Source: an uncultured Dokdonia sp.
Lineage (GTDB): Bacteria; Bacteroidota; Bacteroidia; Flavobacteriales; Flavobacteriaceae
Direction: 5' to 3'
DNA: 7,599 nt
Assembly: GCA_937124495.1 (NCBI GenBank)
Contig: CAKZKZ010000922.1
Location: 1-7,599 of the forward strand
Each line of letters opens with the position of its first letter. The first letter of the stretch is position 1. The translations under genes and the position numbers were made by a program. Of the stretch, positions 1 through 6,208 are shown piece after piece. The notes under the pieces were generated by a model, which was not told where the DNA came from, did not search any database, and saw only the letters and a program-made list of their open reading frames with translations.

Positions 1-1973
1 ACGATATTTTTAAGGTCAAGATTATCTGTTTTAATGGCTTTTTCTAGCATAGATGCATCTGCAGTGGCTCCCATAGCAATGAACTTCTGAGCAAGTTCTG
101 GATCATCATTTTCAATCGCAAGGAGCAACTCATCCTCCCCAGCATTAAAAACATCATAATCTTCACTCATTAGTGCTTTTACAGTAGGGTAGTAGCGTAA
201 TTGTAATGCAAATGAAAGATCATTATTACGGGGTTGGGCCCCTTCTCTAAATAAGGCATACACCACAGGAGCACTCTTATAAGCCACTGCTTTATAGATC
301 ATATTATTTTTAGGAATAGCTCCCCGCTCTAGTAGGGTAAGGGCATATTCAGGATTAAAATGTTTCCGCTCAAATAAGATGTCTAAATCCCGTGTGGTAG
401 CTCTCACTCCTTTATCCAATACATAATTAAGAAGTTTTACAGATTGCTTATTTGTAATAATGGCTTCTATAAGTCCCTGCGCACTGAGATTGGCATTTCT
501 TAAAAATAATTCTTCAAGGCGTTCCATGTTTCCTGTAGCTCCAGCTGCAACCAGTTCAGAATCTATGACATAATTGTATTGCGTGTTTGTGTTTTTAAGA
601 AGGTTGGTTTCCCTTACGAGTTGCATCGTATAGACTACTTCATAGATATGATCATCTATAGAGGTAAGGGTAATTGTTTTCTGAACATTATTTAATAAAG
701 CATCCTTATAATACGTTTTGGCTTCTTCAGAGCCTGCCACGCGCAATCTTTTTCGATCCTTACTTTTAAATAACTTTTTAGTGTCATCCCAGACACTCAT
801 ATATCCATACTCAATATCTTCAGGCTTAATCGTAACAATCACATTTTTATCTAAGGTAACCTCTTCATCTGTGATCAGCGTTTCTAAACGTAATCCACCT
901 CTTTCTATAAGTGGCTTGGTTTGTAACAAGGCTTCATCTTTAGAAAATCCACCAAAAAAGATATCTCCCGTATAATCATTTTCATCTGTTTTTACAGGCC
1001 CCATACTCTTCTTGACAAAGCTTATGATATCTTGTTTAAATCGTAGGGAGTATTTTTTAAAGAACGTACCCTTTTCTTTTCTGCTAACCTGATCACGCGC
1101 CGTTTGGATAGCAATAGTGGTGATACTATCTAAGAGTTTTATTTTCTCTGATTTATTTTTTATGTCTGGTAATGATACTGAACGTAGGATTTCTACCGTA
1201 GGAGTCATACGTACTTCAATAGGGGATTGGGTACTTTTAGAAACGGTTTTTTCCCAAGCACTAAACCATAATTGATTCGTATCACCGCCTACCGTATAGG
1301 GTCTTCCTTTTTTTGCATTTATAAAAGGATCTGTATCCTCAAGCGTACGTTGCTGTTGTTCTATATCTTTAATGACCTTTTCCTTAAAGGTTTCTTCGTT
1401 ATAAGGAGAATAGATATAATCACTTTTGGCAATAGAGTTTTGAAGCGTAAAGACACCTCCGTATGCTACTTCTTGCGCTATATGCGTCCCATATCGGGCA
1501 ATAAATCCATTAGGCGTAATATCACGACCTAATCGATTAAAATCTTCTATAAATGCACTATCGAGTACAATCCCTTTTAATGGAAGTAGTGCTGTTCCTA
1601 TCCCTACTTTCTTTTTGGTGTACACCATCAGTACATCGGGATTCTCAGATGTATCGTATAATTTATAATGCGCTTTACTATTATGTGCGATATAGGGATA
1701 ATTGATAGTATCTGTTTCTAAAACGTTTCGCTCATACTCATACGAATTGGTTACAAATAGATGTGTTTCAGGAAAATTCTGTGTATTGCTTGTGCGTATA
1801 GGTGTGCCTTGTAAAAGTGCAGTTCCTTTAGAAGAATTACTCCAGTCTAGCGGATCGATATATCGTATATCAAAACCATGACCAAGAACGTCTTGCGTTT
1901 GGCTGTATGTATTCCCTATAAAAAATGATAAAAGTAGTGTGAAAACTACCTTGAATGCTTTAGTCGATTTCAA
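1..1973 (-). CDS. Exported MACPF (perforin-like) protein with C-terminal ankyrin-type repeats, 3' end cut by window
   Basis: I translated this frame by hand: 657 open codons running off the left edge. It opens with TTG; an in-frame stop lies six codons upstream and no ATG precedes the conserved region. Residues 1-24 form a Sec signal peptide (basic start, hydrophobic core, cleavage near TYS-Q) with no lipobox Cys. A MACPF domain spans roughly residues 30-330. It carries the family signature YGTHIAQEVAYGG at 161-173, matching Y-G-T-H-[FYI]-x6-G-G, then GGDT at 229-232, W240 and a P-I-E...M-T-P stretch near 250-258, the usual later MACPF landmarks. Residues 330-470 are unassigned. From about 482 to the edge the protein has helix-turn-helix units ending in LLxxGA-like turns (G522, G551, G578, G635), about 27-30 residues apart, which look like degenerate ankyrin repeats. 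MACPF proteins form membrane pores; Bacteroidales members kill related strains. Target and pore activity here are inference. The C terminus, and any secretion tag, is not visible. Confidence 0.85.
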   Translation of the reverse strand, partial: MKSTKAFKVVFTLLLSFFIGNTYSQTQDVLGHGFDIRYIDPLDWSNSSKGTALLQGTPIRTSNTQNFPETHLFVTNSYEYERNVLETDTINYPYIAHNSKAHYKLYDTSENPDVLMVYTKKKVGIGTALLPLKGIVLDSAFIEDFNRLGRDITPNGFIARYGTHIAQEVAYGGVFTLQNSIAKSDYIYSPYNEETFKEKVIKDIEQQQRTLEDTDPFINAKKGRPYTVGGDTNQLWFSAWEKTVSKSTQSPIEVRMTPTVEILRSVSLPDIKNKSEKIKLLDSITTIAIQTARDQVSRKEKGTFFKKYSLRFKQDIISFVKKSMGPVKTDENDYTGDIFFGGFSKDEALLQTKPLIERGGLRLETLITDEEVTLDKNVIVTIKPEDIEYGYMSVWDDTKKLFKSKDRKRLRVAGSEEAKTYYKDALLNNVQKTITLTSIDDHIYEVVYTMQLVRETNLLKNTNTQYNYVIDSELVAAGATGNMERLEELFLRNANLSAQGLIEAIITNKQSVKLLNYVLDKGVRATTRDLDILFERKHFNPEYALTLLERGAIPKNNMIYKAVAYKSAPVVYALFREGAQPRNNDLSFALQLRYYPTVKALMSEDYDVFNAGEDELLLAIENDDPELAQKFIAMGATADASMLEKAIKTDNLDLKNI

Positions 1974-1985
1974 TTGGATAGCTGT

Positions 1986-2034
1986 TTTTTACGTATATGG
2001 GGGAATATATACAGTATTCTAAAATACGTAAAAA
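1986..2034. promoter_or_regulatory. Nested inverted repeats just upstream of the MACPF gene
   Basis: A perfect 10-base inverted repeat (TTTTTACGTA at 1986-1995, TACGTAAAAA at 2025-2034) encloses a second 5-base dyad (GAATA 2003-2007, TATTC 2015-2019) with nearly the same centre. It lies 13-61 bases upstream of the TTG start of the MACPF gene, where an operator or a 5' leader hairpin would be expected. No gene ends here, so a terminator is less likely. Function is inferred from position and symmetry only. Confidence 0.4.
2019..2026 (-). promoter_or_regulatory. Possible -7 element for the MACPF gene
   Basis: On the minus strand this reads TATTTTAG, one mismatch from the Bacteroidetes primary sigma factor -7 consensus TAnnTTTG. 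It would give a leader of about 40 bases before the TTG start. It belongs to a longer motif, TATTTTAGAA, repeated at 2040-2049. I see no clear TTG at the -33 position, so this is a weak call. Confidence 0.3.
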
Positions 2035-2110
2035 GAAGGTTCTAAAATATATTTTTAGATGTAATAAAGCATTATAAGTTTAAACACATTGGGTAGTAAA
2101 ATTGCGTAAG

Positions 2111-2226
2111 AATTTTCGGTCATTTTTTAAGGCTTTGTACGCTTTCGCGAAATCGAACTTGTGAGATTCACGACCATAGGGAGAGCGAAGCGTTAAAGCG
2201 TATATTTCAAAAACCGAATGAATGAT
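2111..2226. other. Structured intergenic stretch, function unknown
   Basis: This is the middle of the 368-base gap between the MACPF gene and the 111-residue ORF. TACGCTTT at 2138-2145 pairs with AAAGCGTA at 2195-2202. The flanks are partly complementary as well: TTCGGT at 2115-2120 with ACCGAA at 2213-2218. A small hairpin (GTGA-GAT-TCAC, 2161-2171) and a short GC-richer block with GAGCGAAGCG (about 2181-2190) lie between the arms. It could be a decayed palindromic mobile repeat or a small structured RNA. I see no supported ORF in it. The rest of the gap (2035-2110 and 2227-2324) is AT-rich and holds nothing I can name. Confidence 0.35.
2140..2155. repeat. Degenerate copy of GC-rich 16-base palindrome
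   Basis: The sequence matches CGCTTTCGCGAAAGCG at 15 of 16 positions (T instead of G at 2153). A perfect copy lies inside msrA at 6390-6405. Such a GC-rich word is out of place in this AT-rich intergenic region. I believe similar words are abundant in Dokdonia-like genomes, but that is from memory and could not be checked here. Confidence 0.6.
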
Positions 2227-2324
2227 GCCCACTTTGTTACTTTAAAATAGCTTATAAATCGATGTATTTTCGGTATGAGTTGTACTTTGCATCTATGCAT
2301 GCAGAAAGTTATTATTCATTAATT

Positions 2325-2334
2325 AGGGAGGAAA
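2325..2334 (+). promoter_or_regulatory. Strong Shine-Dalgarno site of the 111-residue ORF
   Basis: AGGGAGGAAA lies about 7-10 bases before the ATG at 2342, a near-ideal Shine-Dalgarno sequence. Other starts in this window have A-rich leaders without one, as is normal in Bacteroidetes, so this site is unusual. It fixes the start at 2342. Confidence 0.6.
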
Positions 2335-2341
2335 TTTTAAA

Positions 2342-2677
2342 ATGAACATTATAAGCTTAGAAAAAATATCAGAATTTATAGATGATGCCAAGGGTAAACC
2401 ATGGGAATATAGATATCAACTTATAGAGAATGACTCTTTCACACCTTGGGGAGGAAATATGTTTAAACCATCAGATGCATATATAGAATATGATTGCTAT
2501 ATGTCTCATTATGATGAGATAAAAGAGATTCAAATAAACCCTATTGAGAGCAAGTATATAGGGAAATTAGTTGCAAATAAGATTTTTGATCATACAAAAG
2601 ATGTATGTGTTGTTTTAGAAGATTTAAAAATAGGGTATGAAATCATCAATTATTTAGTCACTATAAAGCTTCATTAA
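2342..2677 (+). CDS. Small soluble protein of unknown function, 111 aa
   Basis: I do not recognise this protein. It has no signal peptide, membrane segment or cysteine-metal motif, so it is probably cytoplasmic. It is rich in aromatic and acidic residues, with a PWEYRYQLIEN stretch at about 20-30, TPWGGNMFKPSDAYIEYD at about 34-51, and a C-terminal half that looks like alternating helix and strand. The size and composition recall immunity proteins of polymorphic toxin systems, but no toxin gene is adjacent and this is only an impression. The ATG is well supported by the site at 2325-2334. The codons are very AT-rich compared with purM downstream. Together with the Shine-Dalgarno site, this suggests recent acquisition. 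A weak promoter-like pair (TTTG 2286-2289, TATTATTC 2310-2317, 20-base spacer) lies upstream. Confidence 0.75.
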   Translation: MNIISLEKISEFIDDAKGKPWEYRYQLIENDSFTPWGGNMFKPSDAYIEYDCYMSHYDEIKEIQINPIESKYIGKLVANKIFDHTKDVCVVLEDLKIGYEIINYLVTIKLH

Positions 2678-2725
2678 AATTTGATATGTTGATTCTTAAA
2701 AAAAGATTAGATTAAGAATTATACC

Positions 2726-2733
2726 TATTTTTG
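2726..2733 (+). promoter_or_regulatory. -7 promoter element of purM
   Basis: TATTTTTG is an exact match to the Bacteroidetes -7 consensus TAnnTTTG. It would start transcription near 2740, leaving a leader of about 12 bases before the ATG at 2752. It also covers the TTG codon at 2731, making that codon an unlikely start. No clear TTG box sits at the -33 spacing. Confidence 0.5.
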
Positions 2734-2751
2734 TCACTTCGAAAACAACCT

Positions 2752-3933
2752 ATGAGCCAAGATATTTCAAAACGTTATGCGCTAAGAGGCGTATCTGCCG
2801 GAAAAGAAGATGTACATAATGCGATTAAAAATGTAGATAAAGGATTATTTCCTAAAGCATTTTGTAAAATCGTACCCGATCATCTCACAAGAGATGAGGA
2901 TTACTGCTTGATTATGCATGCCGATGGGGCAGGTACAAAATCTGCACTGGCATATATGTATTGGAAAGAAACAGGTGATATTTCCGTTTGGAAAGGCATT
3001 GCACAAGATGCGCTGATTATGAATGTAGACGACCTTCTTTGTGTAGGCGCGACCGATAATATCATCTTATCATCCACTATTGGCCGAAATAAAAATGTGA
3101 TTCCAGGTGAAGTGATCTCAGCGATTATCAATGGCACCGAAGAATTACTCGAAGATTTGAAATCTTTTGGTGTTACAATTCACTCAACTGGAGGAGAGAC
3201 GGCAGATGTGGGCGATTTGGTACGTACGATTATTGTAGATTCTACAGTAACAGCGCGTATGAAACGTAGTGATGTGATCGATAATGCCAATATAAAACCA
3301 GGCGATGTCATTGTAGGATTAGCTTCTTTTGGACAAGCGACCTATGAAACCGAATATAACGGCGGCATGGGAAGTAACGGATTAACATCCGCTAGACATG
3401 ATGTGTTTGACAATTATTTAGCTCAAAAATTCCCGGAGAGTTTTGATGCAGCTGTACCAAGCGATTTAGTGTATAGCGGTTCAAAAAAAATGACCGATGC
3501 GGTAGAGAATAGCCCTATCGATGCAGGAAAATTAGTGCTTTCTCCAACACGTACGTATGCACCGATTATCAAAGAAATTCTTTCACAGTACGATGCTACC
3601 GATATCCACGGAATGGTACATTGTAGTGGAGGTGCACAATCTAAGATTCTACACTTTGTAGAAGACCTTCATATTATCAAAGATCATCTTTTTGAAGTGC
3701 CACCACTATTTGATCTCATTCAAAAAGAAAGTGGAACGGATTGGAAAGAAATGTACCAAGTCTTTAATATGGGGCATCGTATGGAGATCTACTGTAATGA
3801 AAATGTAGCCAAAGAGTTGATAGCGATCTCTGCGTCTTTTGATGTACCTGCACAGATTGTGGGTCGCGTAGAAGCAAGTCCAGAAGGGAAGAAACTTACC
3901 ATTACAAGTGATAAGGGTACGTTTGAGTATTAG
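2752..3933 (+). CDS. purM: Phosphoribosylformylglycinamidine cyclo-ligase (AIR synthase, PurM-type), 393 aa
   Basis: AIR synthase makes aminoimidazole ribotide from formylglycinamidine ribotide using ATP, the fifth step of de novo purine synthesis in the cytoplasm. Landmarks of the PurM fold are visible: HADGAGTKS at 56-64 (the DGxGTK motif), QDALIMNVDDLLCVGA at 85-100, GGETADV at 147-153, a glycine-rich GLASFGQ...GGMGSNGLTSAR segment at 189-215, and HCSGGAQSK in the C-terminal domain. The length and sequence fit the Bacteroidetes variant, longer than the roughly 345-residue E. coli enzyme and often annotated only as AIR synthase related protein. I chose the ATG at 2752 because MSQDISKRYALRG is the conserved start as I remember it and the in-frame TTG at 2731 lies in the -7 element. 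It is separated from its neighbours by its own promoter, so it is probably monocistronic. Confidence 0.93.
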   Translation: MSQDISKRYALRGVSAGKEDVHNAIKNVDKGLFPKAFCKIVPDHLTRDEDYCLIMHADGAGTKSALAYMYWKETGDISVWKGIAQDALIMNVDDLLCVGATDNIILSSTIGRNKNVIPGEVISAIINGTEELLEDLKSFGVTIHSTGGETADVGDLVRTIIVDSTVTARMKRSDVIDNANIKPGDVIVGLASFGQATYETEYNGGMGSNGLTSARHDVFDNYLAQKFPESFDAAVPSDLVYSGSKKMTDAVENSPIDAGKLVLSPTRTYAPIIKEILSQYDATDIHGMVHCSGGAQSKILHFVEDLHIIKDHLFEVPPLFDLIQKESGTDWKEMYQVFNMGHRMEIYCNENVAKELIAISASFDVPAQIVGRVEASPEGKKLTITSDKGTFEY

Positions 3934-3955
3934 TATATTACTAATTATTCTTTTT
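3929..3955 (+). terminator. Weak AT-rich terminator candidate after purM
   Basis: ATTAGTA (3929-3935) and TACTAAT (3939-3945) form a perfect 7-base stem with a 3-base loop overlapping the purM stop codon, followed by a T-rich stretch ending in TTTTT (3951-3955). The stem has only one G-C pair, so termination would be weak. Confidence 0.35.
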
Positions 3956-4032
3956 ATTAATACATAGTAGGAGGGTAAGTTTTTCCTTTTTATAACACAT
4001 ATAGGAAAATAACAATTACTTAAAATTATAAA

Positions 4033-4542
4033 ATGAAAAACAAATTATTTTTAATCATCACTCTTTTTGCTGTAACACTTACTTTTGCTCAGAATACTTC
4101 TGAAATTGGATTTAATGAGAAAAAAGAAGTACTTCTTAATGGACAAATAGTAGACACAACTACAGATTTGGAAACAATAAAGTCTTTATTAGGAGAACCT
4201 ACACTCTATAAAGAATACCCTACAGGAAAAGTAAATTATCAGTATCCAGAATTAGGTATTGCGATACATTTAGTAAATGGCAAGTTAACTTTTATAGGAG
4301 CTAACTTTAATTGGGATGGTGATAAAACATTTCCTGAAGCATCGTATACAGGGAAATTTTCAATTGGTGATACTACAATAGATATGAATAGTACTCCTGA
4401 AGTTGTATCTAAAATTGAAGTAATCACTTTAACTCCCACATTCATGGGGATGTATATGACAAACCCTAAAGAAAACAAAACAGTGGTTATTATGGCTTTT
4501 AAAGATGAAAAAGTGACACAAGTTGGATTTGAATTTCAATAA
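4033..4542 (+). CDS. Small secreted protein of unknown function, 169 aa
   Basis: Residues 1-19 are a clear Sec signal peptide (MKNKLFLIITLFAVTLTFA, cleavage before QN) with no lipobox, so the mature protein of about 150 residues should be periplasmic or released. The mature part begins with short strands carrying an LNGQIVDTTTD segment and then a helix ending in LLGEP (about residues 35-56). A Y-PELGIAIHLVNGKL strand pair follows, then an aromatic-rich middle, then a second half with FSIGDTTIDMNSTPE. This order (LNG, LGxP, LGI, F.G...G..I) resembles small proteins I recall being grouped as DUF7738, but I could not verify that. The start is supported by the A-rich leader just before the ATG. 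The gene faces the double-glycine peptide gene across a shared hairpin. The AGGAGGG at 3969-3975 is too far upstream to serve it. Confidence 0.8.
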   Translation: MKNKLFLIITLFAVTLTFAQNTSEIGFNEKKEVLLNGQIVDTTTDLETIKSLLGEPTLYKEYPTGKVNYQYPELGIAIHLVNGKLTFIGANFNWDGDKTFPEASYTGKFSIGDTTIDMNSTPEVVSKIEVITLTPTFMGMYMTNPKENKTVVIMAFKDEKVTQVGFEFQ

Positions 4543-4544
4543 TA

Positions 4545-4567
4545 AAGTATCAAAAGTTACGATACTT
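4545..4567. repeat. Small hairpin after the secreted-protein gene
   Basis: AAGTATC (4545-4551) and GATACTT (4561-4567) pair perfectly around a 9-base loop immediately after the stop codon at 4542. There is no U-run directly after it. It may protect the mRNA 3' end or add to the larger terminator just downstream. Confidence 0.35.
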
Positions 4568-4577
4568 ATATGATTAA

Positions 4578-4609
4578 AAACCCTAATATCTGTTATGGTA
4601 TTAGGGTTT
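4578..4609. terminator. Bidirectional terminator between convergent genes
   Basis: AAACCCTAATA (4578-4588) and TATTAGGGTTT (4599-4609) make a perfect 11-base stem with a 10-base loop. It lies between the ends of the secreted-protein gene and the minus-strand peptide gene. On the minus strand the stem runs into TTTTTAA, a good rho-independent tail. On the plus strand the tail (TTTCATT) is weaker. Confidence 0.75.
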
Positions 4610-4667
4610 CATTAAACTATATAGTATGTATTAAGCTATGCGTGTACTATCTATCTTGAATTACAAG

Positions 4668-4853
4668 TTAAAAAAGACATGTTCCTACTGGGAAGGGTAT
4701 TTCAGTAAAAAACTGACAAACACCGCAAGCACAATCGTTATCATCCCCACATATACCTTCTTCACATCCGCCCCAAAATCCTCCAGATATTGCTTTTTGT
4801 TCAACCTTACTTAATGACTTTACTCCTTTGATTTCTTTAATTTTTGTAAACAT
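4668..4853 (-). CDS. Double-glycine-leader precursor of a six-cysteine peptide, 61 aa
   Basis: This has the form of a Bacteroidetes bacteriocin-like or peptide natural-product precursor. The leader (residues 1-25, with LSKVEQKAISGG at 14-25) ends in a Gly-Gly site of the kind cut by C39-peptidase ABC exporters. The predicted core of 36 residues has six cysteines at 30, 35, 41, 43, 46 and 59 (C-x4-C-x5-C-x-C-x2-C-x12-C) with DDNDC before the third. An even cysteine count and this spacing suggest three disulfides, possibly a knottin-like fold. No transporter, modification enzyme or immunity gene is recognisable nearby, so export must rely on a distant machine. The ATG follows an A-rich leader, and a promoter-like TATATTTA with a palindrome lies upstream. 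Expression, cleavage and activity are inference. Short length makes a chance ORF possible in principle, but the leader is too typical for that. Confidence 0.8.
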   Translation of the reverse strand: MFTKIKEIKGVKSLSKVEQKAISGGFWGGCEEGICGDDNDCACGVCQFFTEIPFPVGTCLF

Positions 4854-4889
4854 ATTTGTAGTATTTAAAAGTTTATAGCATTCTAAATA

Positions 4890-4903
4890 TAAGAATATTC
4901 TTA
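4890..4903. promoter_or_regulatory. 14-base palindrome upstream of the peptide gene, operator candidate
   Basis: TAAGAATATTCTTA is a perfect palindrome 37-50 bases upstream of the peptide start. On the minus strand it abuts and slightly overlaps TATATTTA (about 4885-4892), one mismatch from the Bacteroidetes -7 consensus. The position suits an operator, but AT-rich palindromes of this size arise by chance about once in a window this long. Confidence 0.35.
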
Positions 4904-5057
4904 CAGGTTAGCTTATGAGTAATGTATTTTTAACATATACATAATACGCATATTATTAGCGTAATAGACTCTCATTACATGAGAAATATAGAAATTATAT
5001 TCTTATTCCCTATAGTTCATAAATGACTCATTGTAACATTCATACCGTTTTCGGGTC

Positions 5058-5065
5058 TATTATTG
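5058..5065 (+). promoter_or_regulatory. Possible -7 element of the aspartic protease gene
   Basis: TATTATTG matches TAnnTTTG at seven of eight positions. A TTG at 5031-5033 lies 24 bases before it, slightly long for the -33 element. It would give a leader of about 12 bases and covers the upstream in-frame TTG at 5063, supporting the ATG at 5084. The remaining AT-rich DNA from 4904 to 5057 has only weak dyads, such as CTCAT-TAC-ATGAG at 4971-4983. Confidence 0.4.
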
Positions 5066-5083
5066 CATAGATCATCAAAACCT

Positions 5084-6208
5084 ATGAAAAAAACAATCTT
5101 CTTTTTAGTTCTGTGCTTATTTTCTATTTCGCTTCAAGCCCAACAACCTACCGTATACCAAGACACCATTCCGTTTAGAAATGATCTAGGCATCATTATT
5201 ATTCCTATGACGTTTAATGGGGTAGAAAAACAATTCGCTTTTGATACGGGAGCACAGGTAACTGTGGGGTTTTCTTGGGTCGCAGATGATTTAAAACGAA
5301 CTTCAAAAACAACTAATGTAAATTCATCCAACGGTTCTAGGACGAAGATGCGTTTTTACAAAAGCGGCACTATTGAACTAGGAAGTAGAAAAATTACCAA
5401 GCATAAGATTTTAAAGGCAAACGATAGTGATATTTTTACTTGTCATAACATAGATGGGGTTTTAGGAGTTGATATCACACAGCATTTTAATTGGACGATT
5501 GATTTTGAGAAAAAAATACTCATCATGTCTCCATCTGATTTTTATCCAGAAGCGGTTAAAGACATGTACGCCTTAGATTTTGATTTCACGAGTAACCGTC
5601 CGTCGGTCTTTATGGAAATGAATGGAAAGAAAATTAAGTTCCTCTTAGATACAGGCGCTAGAGATTCAGATATAAATAAAACTGCGTATACGCTCTCAAG
5701 TATCGATCAATATCCTAAAGCTACGTTTTATAGCGGTTTTTATGATGTAAATGGAACGCTCACCAAAACGTATAATACCACGATTCAACTTCCTGAAATA
5801 CAATCTGGATCGGTGACTATCATTCCAGAAGTAGATTATGGCAATCAAAGCACCAAAATCGGAAATAGTTTATGGAAAGGAAAACGCTTGTTTTTAAGTT
5901 TAAAAAACGATAAGCTGTACGTTTCTGATACGACGATAAAGAACGATTCTTGGAGTTATGATTGTGCAGCAGTTATCAAAGAAGGGAGGATGGTCGTTTT
6001 CAGAATTAAAGAAGGAAGTGACGCTTGGAAACAAGGAATTCGTCAGGGAGATATTATCACAAGCTTTAACGGAAAAACATTTACAGATTTTTGTACTCTT
6101 AATAAATACCAAGTAAAACTATCAAAAGAGAAAAAAGACCTTAAACTTGTTTTTGAAAATGGTAAACAAATAACGGTTCAAAAAAAGCAAGTATTTATCA
6201 CTCCTTAA
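5084..6208 (+). CDS. Exported tandem retropepsin-like aspartic protease with PDZ domain, 374 aa
   Basis: A signal peptide (residues 1-20, ending LQAQ) exports the protein to the periplasm or outside. Two retropepsin-like halves follow. The first has the catalytic DTGA at 54-57 and the hydrophobic-Gly motif GVLGVD at 125-130. The second has DTGA at 189-192 and a matching IGNSLW at 259-264. Each half keeps the D-T-G triad, so the chain can supply both aspartates of an active site, as pepsin does. A PDZ domain at about 295-370 (GIRQGDIITSFNGK at 318-331) probably binds the C termini of substrates or partners. This architecture is common in Bacteroidetes and is often annotated as aspartyl protease family protein; the substrates are generally unknown. 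The ATG at 5084 directly begins MKKTIFFLVL and is preferred over the TTG at 5063. The 3' end overlaps the msrA 3' end by 11 bases on the opposite strand. Confidence 0.88.
   Translation: MKKTIFFLVLCLFSISLQAQQPTVYQDTIPFRNDLGIIIIPMTFNGVEKQFAFDTGAQVTVGFSWVADDLKRTSKTTNVNSSNGSRTKMRFYKSGTIELGSRKITKHKILKANDSDIFTCHNIDGVLGVDITQHFNWTIDFEKKILIMSPSDFYPEAVKDMYALDFDFTSNRPSVFMEMNGKKIKFLLDTGARDSDINKTAYTLSSIDQYPKATFYSGFYDVNGTLTKTYNTTIQLPEIQSGSVTIIPEVDYGNQSTKIGNSLWKGKRLFLSLKNDKLYVSDTTIKNDSWSYDCAAVIKEGRMVVFRIKEGSDAWKQGIRQGDIITSFNGKTFTDFCTLNKYQVKLSKEKKDLKLVFENGKQITVQKKQVFITP

Noticed and set aside
718..1532. Plus-strand open frames of about 85 residues
   Set aside because: They lie antisense to the MACPF gene, have no family resemblance, and their composition fits reverse reading of a real coding frame.
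2901..3137. Minus-strand open frame inside purM
   Set aside because: It is a shadow of the strongly conserved PurM reading frame.
3969..3975. AGGAGGG, a Shine-Dalgarno-like site
   Set aside because: No ATG, GTG or TTG follows at a workable distance, and the next gene starts about 57 bases later.
3981..4009. TTTTCCT / AGGAAAA inverted repeat before the secreted-protein gene
   Set aside because: It is only 7 bases, AT-rich and has a 15-base loop. This is too weak to call an operator or terminator.
4033..4853. Secreted 169-residue protein as immunity partner of the cysteine-rich peptide
   Set aside because: The two genes are convergent, separated by a strong terminator, and nothing in the protein suggests immunity.
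5084..6208. Possible retroviral or transposon protease
   Set aside because: The signal peptide, the tandem DTG halves and the PDZ domain fit a chromosomal exported protease, and no reverse transcriptase or integrase is nearby.
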